From Thermoplasmatota archaeon (GTDB lineage Bacteria > Pseudomonadota > Gammaproteobacteria > Burkholderiales > Thiobacillaceae), in contig JAMCVR010000183.1 of assembly GCA_023475455.1 (NCBI GenBank), forward strand, positions 2,401 through 32,384: a DNA stretch of 29,984 bases, written 5' to 3'. Below, one piece after another: positions 1-5,753 of this stretch. Position 1 is the stretch's first letter, and every line of letters begins with the position of its first letter. Made by a program: the position numbers and the translations under genes. Under the pieces are notes generated by a model that was given only the letters and a program-made list of their open reading frames with translations, searched no databases and was not told where the DNA came from.

Positions 1-2
1 TT

Positions 3-527
3 AGGCGCTTCGGCGTGCTGTTCCAGGACGGCGCGCTGTTCTCTTCGCTGTCCGTGGAAGACAACGTCGCCACCCCGCTGTTCGAGCACATCGAGCTGCC
101 GCACGCCACCAGCCGCCAGCTGGCGCGGCTCAAGCTCGCGCTGGCGGGGCTGCCGCCGGACACGGCCGGGAAGCGCCCGAGCGAACTTTCCGGCGGCATG
201 CGGAAGCGGGTGGCGCTGGCGCGCGCGCTGGCGCTCGACCCCGAACTGCTGTTCCTCGACGAGCCGACCTCCGGTCTCGATCCGATTTCCGCGCGCGCAT
301 TCGACTCGCTGATCCGGCTGCTGGCCGACAGCCTCGGCCTCACCGTATTCCTCGTCACCCACGACTTGGATACACTGTTTTCGATCATCGACCGCATCAT
401 CGTGCTGTCGGGCGGCCGCGTGCTCGGCAGCGGCACCGTGGCCGAACTGAAACGCATCGATGATCCGTGGCTGCGCGACTATTTCGCCGCACGGGCATCG
501 GAGGAGGGAATGGCGCATGGAAACTGA
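3..527 (+). CDS. mlaF: Mla-type ABC transporter ATP-binding protein (5' end missing)
   Basis: This is the ATPase of an MCE/Mla-type lipid transporter, which powers phospholipid movement between the inner and outer membranes from the cytoplasmic face. The frame is already open at base 3, so the N-terminus with the Walker A loop lies outside the window. Visible are the Q-loop region (VLFQDGALFSSLSV), the ABC signature LSGGMRKRVALARAL, Walker B LLFLDEPTSGLDP and the H-loop FLVTHD. The phrase LFQDGALFSSLSV is typical of MlaF rather than of other ABC ATPases. The stop overlaps the start of the MCE gene by 11 bases, which suggests translational coupling. Assignment to MlaF specifically rests on this wording and on the MCE and PqiC-like genes that follow. 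Confidence 0.9.
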   Translation, partial: RRFGVLFQDGALFSSLSVEDNVATPLFEHIELPHATSRQLARLKLALAGLPPDTAGKRPSELSGGMRKRVALARALALDPELLFLDEPTSGLDPISARAFDSLIRLLADSLGLTVFLVTHDLDTLFSIIDRIIVLSGGRVLGSGTVAELKRIDDPWLRDYFAARASEEGMAHGN

Positions 528-1464
528 AGGTCGCTACGCCCTGGTGGGCACCCTGGTGCTGGCGGTGATCGCGCTGATGACCGTCGCCATCGTGTGGCTG
601 GCGGGCGCGGCCGATACCATCGCCTATCAGACCTACACCCTGTATTTCAAGCAGCAGTCGCTCGACGGGCTGGCGGTCGGCAGCCCGGTGAAGATGCGCG
701 GCATCAAGGTCGGCGTGGTCGACAGCTACCGCTTTGCCGAGGGCGGCGACGAAGCCGTCAGCGTCACCGCGCGCATCGACGAGGGGGTGCCGGTTCACGT
801 CGGCGCCGAGGCCTACATCAAGCGCAACCTGGTGACCGGCATCGCGTCGGTCGAGATCGACAACGGCCCGAGCGACAGCCCCCTGCTCGACGAGGCGCCC
901 CAGGGCGAGCGCTATCCGGTCATCGCCGAGGGCAGCTCCGACATCGACAAGGTGGCCACCGCCCTCTCGCGGCTGGCGGTCAACGGCGCCCAGGTGCTGG
1001 AGAAAATGAACACCCTGCTGTCCGATGAAAACCAGCGCGCCATCAGCCAGACCCTTGCCAACCTCAACGAACTGTCCGCCCATCTCGCCGCCAACAAGCA
1101 AAGCCTCGATGCTGCGGTGCAGGGCATCCGCGACGCCTCCGACGAATTCCGCCTTGCCGGCGCCAGCATCGGCCAGGCCGCCACCCGAGCCGAAGGCAGC
1201 ATCGTCAGCATCGGGCAAAACGCCGACGTCGCGCTGAAGGAGGCCACCGTCGCGATGGAAAAACTGCAACGTGACATCGGCCTGATTTCCGGGCAAATCC
1301 AGCAACTCACCGAAACCGGCACGCTGGAATTGACCAACGTCAGCCGCGACGTGCGCACCAGCGCCGGTGCCCTCACCACCGCCGGACAACGCCTGTCCAA
1401 CCCGCATGCCATCCTGTTCGGGCCTGGCCAGCAGCAGCTCGGCCCCGGAGAAAAACTGCCATGA
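517..1464 (+). CDS. MCE-domain lipid transport protein (MlaD-like)
   Basis: This is a periplasmic substrate-binding subunit of an MCE/Mla transporter, anchored in the inner membrane. The chosen ATG at 517 has a strong ribosome site (GGAGGAGGG at 500-508) and gives METEGRYALVG, the usual opening of the family. One transmembrane helix spans about residues 8-30, and a single MCE domain about residues 38-116 (SPVKMRGIKVGVV, then YIKRNLVTGIASVEIDNG). A long helical, coiled-coil-like tail from about residue 140 to 300 is rich in A, Q, L and S. That tail is longer than in E. coli MlaD and resembles proteins encoded with PqiC-type lipoproteins. It overlaps the ATPase gene upstream and the lipoprotein gene downstream. 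Confidence 0.9.
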   Translation: METEGRYALVGTLVLAVIALMTVAIVWLAGAADTIAYQTYTLYFKQQSLDGLAVGSPVKMRGIKVGVVDSYRFAEGGDEAVSVTARIDEGVPVHVGAEAYIKRNLVTGIASVEIDNGPSDSPLLDEAPQGERYPVIAEGSSDIDKVATALSRLAVNGAQVLEKMNTLLSDENQRAISQTLANLNELSAHLAANKQSLDAAVQGIRDASDEFRLAGASIGQAATRAEGSIVSIGQNADVALKEATVAMEKLQRDIGLISGQIQQLTETGTLELTNVSRDVRTSAGALTTAGQRLSNPHAILFGPGQQQLGPGEKLP

Positions 1465-2183
1465 ACCCCGGATTCTTCCTGCTTGCGCTGGCTTCCTTGC
1501 TGACCGCTTGCGTCAATGTGGGCAACCACACCGAATCCCCTGCCGTGGTGTATTACGTGCTGAACGACCCTGCGTCAGCACCCGCCAACGCACCTGCCCC
1601 GTTGCGCGCCGATGCCCCAAAGGACCCCGGTCCACTACGCGCTAAAGTCCCGCAGGGCGGGATGGAATCGTATGCCCCACAAGGGGACTCCGATCCACTA
1701 CGCGCTAAAGCGCGTGTGGAATCGTATGCCCCCACCCTGCTGGTGCTTGACACCACCACCGGCAGCTTTTACGACACCGACCAGCTCATTTTCAGCCGCA
1801 GCCCCGGGACCCGCGGCCAGTACCAGTTCGCGCGCTGGACCGAGCGCCCCGGCAAGCGCTTTGCCGACCTGATGCGGGCCCGGCTCGATCGCCTGGGCCG
1901 TTATCACGTCGCCGCCGCCGGCGGCTATGTGCGCGGCGATGTATTGCTGGATACCGAACTGGTCGAGTTCTATCACGACGCGGCCAGTCAGCCCGGCCAG
2001 GTGCGGCTGGTGCTGCGCGCCGAACTGGTCGACCTGAAGCAGCGTACGCTGCTGGGGCGCCGGGTATTCGAACAGCAGGTCGCGTTGACCCGCTACGACG
2101 CGGCCGGCGCTGCGCAGGCCTCCAGCCAGGCGGTCGGCCGCGCGCTCGACGAGCTGACCGCCTGGCTCGCCATGCTGCAATAA
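1461..2183 (+). CDS. PqiC-like ABC transport auxiliary lipoprotein with an in-frame repeat insertion
   Basis: This is an outer-membrane-directed lipoprotein of the ABC transport auxiliary family (PqiC/DUF330 type), expected to work with the MCE protein upstream. Its ATG overlaps the MCE stop by 4 bases (ATGA). The signal peptide ends in a lipobox, LLTAC, with the lipidated cysteine at residue 17. The conserved body (FYDTDQLIFSRSPGTR, YQFARWTERPGKRFADLM, and the VQLTRYDA-like end) is intact. Between the first strand (YYVLNDP) and LLVLDTTTGSFYDTD the protein carries about 45 unusual residues containing PLRAK and ESYAP twice. These are encoded by the palindromic repeat at 1612-1725. The insertion keeps the frame, so the gene is probably functional. 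Confidence 0.88.
   Translation: MNPGFFLLALASLLTACVNVGNHTESPAVVYYVLNDPASAPANAPAPLRADAPKDPGPLRAKVPQGGMESYAPQGDSDPLRAKARVESYAPTLLVLDTTTGSFYDTDQLIFSRSPGTRGQYQFARWTERPGKRFADLMRARLDRLGRYHVAAAGGYVRGDVLLDTELVEFYHDAASQPGQVRLVLRAELVDLKQRTLLGRRVFEQQVALTRYDAAGAAQASSQAVGRALDELTAWLAMLQ
1612..1725. repeat. Two tandem copies of a short palindromic repeat inside the PqiC-like gene
   Basis: ATGCCCC recurs at 1612, 1672 and 1726, defining units of 60 and 54 bp, both multiples of three. Each unit contains TCCACTACGCGCTAAAG, and units end in GGAATCGTATGCCCC. The second unit is strongly palindromic: TCCAC/GTGGA and CGCGCT/AGCGCG flank a tiny loop, and CCCC-ACAA-GGGG forms another hairpin. The first unit instead has TCCCGCAGGGCGGGA as its inner hairpin. 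This looks like a REP- or RPE-type mobile palindrome that has entered a gene without breaking its frame. A weaker resemblance (ATGCCCCGCAGGGAC) occurs at 11321. Confidence 0.8.
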
Positions 2184-2230
2184 GCGCCTAGAATTCATAC
2201 AATATCGTCCACAATAAAAGGAGAGAGACC

Positions 2231-2659
2231 ATGAAGCGCCTGCTTGCCGCACTGTGCCTGTGTTCCGTCGCCGCTGTCGCCCACGCCGAAATCTCGCAGA
2301 AATTCGGTCCGCTTGAAATTCACTACAATGCGCTGACCACCGATGAACTGCTTCCCGAAGTCGCGCGCGCCTACAAGATCGAGCGCAGCAAGACGCGCGG
2401 ACTGGTGACGGTGTCGGTGCTGAAGAAGAATCCGGTCGGCGTGTTGACGCCGATGCCGGCCAGGCTGACGCTCTACGTCACCAATCTCAGCCAGCAGCTG
2501 GCCAACGTCGAGATGCGCGAGGTCAAGGAAGGCACCGCGATTTACTACCTGGGGGAATTCCGTGTCACCCCGCCCGACACGCTGAGGTTCACCGCCACCG
2601 TCGAGGTGGCCGGCGAACCGAAGCGCGAGATGGTCTTCACCCAGAAGTTCTACAAGTAA
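2231..2659 (+). CDS. DUF4426 domain-containing secreted protein
   Basis: This is a 142-residue exported protein with a signal peptide (MKRLLAALCLCSVAAVAHA, cleavage likely after AHA before EIS). The remainder matches the DUF4426 pattern: QKFGPLEIHYNALTTDELLPEVARAYKIERSK, then TVSVLKKN and an immunoglobulin-like beta-rich end. Its function is unknown; the family is periplasmic or extracellular. The start is supported by AAAGGAGAGAG just upstream. It lies 47 bases after the lipoprotein gene and is followed by a good intrinsic terminator, so it may be the last gene of the Mla-like transcript. Confidence 0.85.
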   Translation: MKRLLAALCLCSVAAVAHAEISQKFGPLEIHYNALTTDELLPEVARAYKIERSKTRGLVTVSVLKKNPVGVLTPMPARLTLYVTNLSQQLANVEMREVKEGTAIYYLGEFRVTPPDTLRFTATVEVAGEPKREMVFTQKFYK

Positions 2660-2672
2660 ACCCGGGTCCACG

Positions 2673-2697
2673 CAGCCCCGGTCCAGGGCTGTTTTTT
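2673..2697 (+). terminator. Rho-independent terminator after the DUF4426 gene
   Basis: A six-base stem CAGCCC (2673-2678) pairs with GGGCTG (2686-2691) across a seven-base loop and runs straight into six T residues (2692-2697). It lies 13 bases past the DUF4426 stop, in the gap between convergent genes. Confidence 0.82.
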
Positions 2698-2710
2698 GAA
2701 CGGCCAGGCT

Positions 2711-3391
2711 TCAGGCGGACGTGAATGCCGAATAGGTCAGCGTCAGCAGCCCCCACACGCCGAAGCCCGTCACCGTCAGACCCGCCGCACGGCGCACCCA
2801 CCGCTGTTGCATGAAAGGCTGGATCTGCCGCGCGAACAGGCCCATGCCCAGCAGATTCGGCAGGGTGCCGAGACCGAACGCCAGCATCAGCGCCGCGCCC
2901 GAGGGGGCGCTGCCCGCCGCCAGCGCCGACACCAGCACCGAATACACCAGCCCGCACGGCAGCCAGCCCCAGGCCATGCCGGCCAGCAGCGCCTGCGGCA
3001 GCGACTTCACCGGCAGCAGCTTCTGGAACAGCGGCTTCACCCGGCGCCATACCGCGCCCCCGGCGCGCTCGAACACCAGCACCCATTGGTTGAATCCCGC
3101 CAGATACAGGCCGAGCAGGATCATCACGACCTGCGCCAGCACATACAGCAGCGTCTGCACCGGCATGAACTCCGCCAGCCTGAGCGAGGCGCCGAGCGCC
3201 CCCGCCAGCGCACCGAACATCACATACGACGACACCCGCCCCAGGTTGTAGGCCAGATGCAGGCGGAACGGCGGATGCGTGCCGTCGGCGCGGAACGAAA
3301 ACGCCGCGACGATGCCGCCGCACATGCCGACGCAGTGCACGCCGCCCAACAGTCCGGCGAGGAGGGCGGTGAGGAGGGAGAACTCGATCAT
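2711..3391 (-). CDS. TauE/SafE-like (DsbD_2 family) integral membrane protein
   Basis: This 226-residue protein has about six hydrophobic membrane segments. It opens with MIEFSLLTALLAGLLGGVHCVGMCGGIV, whose HCVGMCGG motif is typical of the cytochrome-c-biogenesis-like transmembrane family (PF13386), usually annotated as sulfite exporter TauE/SafE family protein. Relatives often sit next to ccoGHIS cytochrome oxidase maturation genes and are suspected of metal or thiol handling; no such genes are in view here, so the substrate is unknown. The paired cysteines may bind metal, which is inference. It lies downstream of ampG on the same strand, separated by the 3401-3500 inverted repeat. Confidence 0.82.
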   Translation of the reverse strand: MIEFSLLTALLAGLLGGVHCVGMCGGIVAAFSFRADGTHPPFRLHLAYNLGRVSSYVMFGALAGALGASLRLAEFMPVQTLLYVLAQVVMILLGLYLAGFNQWVLVFERAGGAVWRRVKPLFQKLLPVKSLPQALLAGMAWGWLPCGLVYSVLVSALAAGSAPSGAALMLAFGLGTLPNLLGMGLFARQIQPFMQQRWVRRAAGLTVTGFGVWGLLTLTYSAFTSA

Positions 3392-3400
3392 TAAACCCTT

Positions 3401-3500
3401 TCACCACAGAGACACAGAGGCACGGAGAAAAGCATAAGAGTTAAGCCTGTTGGGTAATAGATTTAAGGGGTTCTCTGTGTCTCTGTGCCTCTGTGGTGAG
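3401..3500. repeat. Inverted repeat of the ACCACAGAGRCACRGAG type
   Basis: Two arms of about 28 bases (3401-3428 and 3472-3499) are near-perfect reverse complements with only a few mismatches, separated by about 43 bases. The arms start with TCACCACAGAG and end with TCTGTGGTGA. This is a dispersed palindromic repeat, and shorter arms of the same wording recur at 11302 and 11436. The distal arm forms the last codons of ampG, whose stop at 3463 lies in the loop. Confidence 0.85.
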
Positions 3501-4863
3501 CGGTTTGTGACCGTCCCACCAGCCACACCAGCAGCAGCACCGGCACCCCGATCAGCGCGGTGCCGGTGAAGAAGTTTGCCCAGCCCCACGCATCGACGAA
3601 CTCGCCGGAAAAGCCCGCGATGAATTTGGGCAGCAGCAGCATCACCGAGGTGAACAGCGCGTACTGCGTGGCCGAATACGCCTGGTTCACCAGGCCGGAG
3701 AGGTAGGCGACGAAGGCGCTTGATGCGATGCCCGCCGAGAGATTGTCCGCCGACACCGTGAACACCAGCGCGCCGACGTCGTGGCCGCGCCCGGCCAGCC
3801 AGACGAACAGCAGGTTGGTCGCGGCGGACAGCGCCGCGCCCAGAAACAGCGTGCGCATCACGCCCAGGCGCAACACCAGCAGGCCGCCGAGTCCCGCGCC
3901 GAGGATGGTCATGATCACGCCGTACACCTTGGACACCGTTGCGACCTCGTCCTTGGTGAAGCCCATTTCCTGATAGAAGGGATTGCTCATCACCCCCATC
4001 ACCACGTCCGAGATGCGGTAGACGGCAATCAGCGCCAGCATCAGCACGGCCTGCCATTTGTAACGCCGGATGAAGTCGATGAAGGGCGACAGCACCGCGC
4101 TGTGGAACCACGCCGTGGCGGTCAGCAGCCAGCCGGTCAGTCCGGCCGCGGCAAACCTTTCCCGCGTGTGCGCCTCGCGCTCGGTGGTGACGGTTGAAAT
4201 CTTCTTTTCCGGCTCGCGGATGATCAGCGTGGTGAGGATGCCGACCGCCATCAGCGCCGCCATCGCCGTGTACGCCACCCGCCAGGGGCGGAAGTCGTAG
4301 GTCGCTTCGCTTGGGTCGAAGGACGCCGCGATCCACAGCGCCCCCGCGCCCGCCGTGATCATCGCAAGGCGATAGCCCGCCTGGTAGGTCGCCGCCATCG
4401 CGCCCTGCTTTTCGGTTTCCACGGCTTCGATGCGGTAGGCGTCGAGCGCGATGTCCTGCGTGGCGGATGCGAAGGCGACGGCCAGCGCGAAGAACACCGT
4501 GTGCGTCAGGTTCAGCACCGGGTCGGTGTTCGCCATCCCCAACAGCGCGGCGGCGATGCAGATTTGCGACAGCAGCAGCCATGCCCGCCGCTTGCCCAGC
4601 CGCGACGTCAGAAACGGCAGCGGCATCCGGTCCACCAGCGGCGACCACAGGAACTTGAAGCCGTACGCCAGCCCCACCCAGCTCAGATGCCCGATGGTCG
4701 CGCGCGCGATGCCCGCTTCCGATAGCCAGAACGACAGCGTGCCCAGCACCAGGAGCAGCGGCAGCCCGGCGGAGAAGCCGAGGAACAGCATGCCGACGAC
4801 GCGCGGGTGGGTGTAGACCTTGAGGGCGGCGAGCCAGGGGTGGGCGGTCACTCGATGTTGCAT
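3463..4863 (-). CDS. ampG: AmpG-like muropeptide permease (MFS)
   Basis: This is an inner-membrane major facilitator expected to import anhydro-muropeptides released from peptidoglycan, feeding cell-wall recycling. At 466 residues it has about 12 hydrophobic helices and clear AmpG wording: YTHPRVVGMLFLGFSAGLPLLLVLGTLSFWLSEAGI near the N-terminus, FLWSPLVDRMPLP, LGKRRAWLLLSQ and TQDIALDAYRIE. The start at 4863 precedes MQHRVTAHPWLAALKVYTHPR. The last dozen residues (TAHHRGTETQRTP) are not family sequence; they are encoded by one arm of the inverted repeat at 3401-3500, which has replaced the original stop. It lies downstream of the defence genes on the same strand. Confidence 0.9.
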   Translation of the reverse strand: MQHRVTAHPWLAALKVYTHPRVVGMLFLGFSAGLPLLLVLGTLSFWLSEAGIARATIGHLSWVGLAYGFKFLWSPLVDRMPLPFLTSRLGKRRAWLLLSQICIAAALLGMANTDPVLNLTHTVFFALAVAFASATQDIALDAYRIEAVETEKQGAMAATYQAGYRLAMITAGAGALWIAASFDPSEATYDFRPWRVAYTAMAALMAVGILTTLIIREPEKKISTVTTEREAHTRERFAAAGLTGWLLTATAWFHSAVLSPFIDFIRRYKWQAVLMLALIAVYRISDVVMGVMSNPFYQEMGFTKDEVATVSKVYGVIMTILGAGLGGLLVLRLGVMRTLFLGAALSAATNLLFVWLAGRGHDVGALVFTVSADNLSAGIASSAFVAYLSGLVNQAYSATQYALFTSVMLLLPKFIAGFSGEFVDAWGWANFFTGTALIGVPVLLLVWLVGRSQTAHHRGTETQRTP

Positions 4864-4988
4864 GGGTGTTGATATGCCTGTGTGTTTTGTGTGGATAACT
4901 TTATGGATAACTTGCTTTCATGGCATAAAGTGTTTATTGTCGTTTTCAAATGGATTGGGACTACCCGATCGGCGCTGGGCTTCTGGGA
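4864..4988. promoter_or_regulatory. AT-rich gap upstream of ampG with two DnaA-box-like sites
   Basis: This gap is clearly richer in A+T than its surroundings and probably holds the ampG promoter (minus strand). It contains TGTGGATAA at 4890-4898, a perfect DnaA box on the minus strand (TTATCCACA), and TATGGATAA at 4902-4910, one mismatch away and 12 bases on. A 12-base direct repeat, TGGGACTACCCG, occurs at 4956 and 4984, the second overlapping the stop of the DUF3800 gene. I see no convincing sigma-70 promoter pair. Confidence 0.4.
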
Positions 4989-5753
4989 CTACCCGGAGGC
5001 CCTTCGACTTTCTAGGGGAAGATTTTTAGCCCTACCCCTTCTTTCCTGCCGCTTTCTCCACGGCAAAAACTTCTCCTCCAACACGGCCAAGGCCCGATTC
5101 TTCTGATCCGGACGCAATACCGACAAGCCGATCGGTCGCGCGGTCAAATCTGCAAGCTGCATCCCTTCCGAATTGGTTTTCTTGTCAGCGATCATGAGTT
5201 CGAAGGGCAGCGGTTTATGGAAGAAGTTGCTGCCATCGCGAATGCGGCGGAATTCCAGTTCGAGTTCGGCATCTTCCTTGGCGCCGCGTGTTTCGCACAC
5301 CAAATGTGTCAGTCGGTCGTCCTGCCCCATGTTTTTCAAATAGCGGTAGATCCGTTCCAGGCCGAACTCCATCGCAAGATGGTAAGGGTGGCCAGGGGTT
5401 GCGTAGCGGGCCTTAAGCTTGTTCTTGTCGATGACAACGGCGATGAGCTTGAAGTCTTCTGCCTGAATGATATCGGTCAGCCTGTTCAAGAAAGCCTCCC
5501 GTGCTTCTCTGCCCAGCTTCGCGAACGCGCCCTTTTTCTTTCGTATGTCGATCTCATGCAGGATCACCATGTCGTGGCCGAAGGTCTCGAATTTCAGCTT
5601 GCGCACAGCAGGTGTCATCGTGGTCGCGTAGGCGTCCTTCCGAAAAATGCAGAACGACAGCACGAACAACGGATATTCCGGGTTGACCGACTCCAGGCTG
5701 TGGTCGCCGCTTTCGTCGACGTAGATGATGTAGTCGCTGAAAGCCGACGTCAT
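4989..5753 (-). CDS. DUF3800 domain-containing protein
   Basis: This 254-residue soluble protein opens with the DUF3800 hallmark IIYVDESGDHSLE (residues 9-21), followed by FVLSFCIF and a run of conserved acidic positions such as HEIDIRKKKGAF, IAVVIDK, and the late QLADLTARPIG. The family has an RNase H-like fold with candidate catalytic acids (D13 and E14 here), but no reaction is established. Its ATG overlaps the stop of the MmeI-like gene in ATGA (5750-5753), so the two are translationally coupled. DUF3800 genes are frequent in defence islands. A role beside the restriction enzyme is inferred from this context only. Confidence 0.85.
   Translation of the reverse strand: MTSAFSDYIIYVDESGDHSLESVNPEYPLFVLSFCIFRKDAYATTMTPAVRKLKFETFGHDMVILHEIDIRKKKGAFAKLGREAREAFLNRLTDIIQAEDFKLIAVVIDKNKLKARYATPGHPYHLAMEFGLERIYRYLKNMGQDDRLTHLVCETRGAKEDAELELEFRRIRDGSNFFHKPLPFELMIADKKTNSEGMQLADLTARPIGLSVLRPDQKNRALAVLEEKFLPWRKRQERRGRAKNLPLESRRASG

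Noticed and set aside
4864..4988. A replication origin
   Set aside because: Only two DnaA-like boxes, no dnaA, dnaN, gidA or parAB nearby, and no array of 13-mers.
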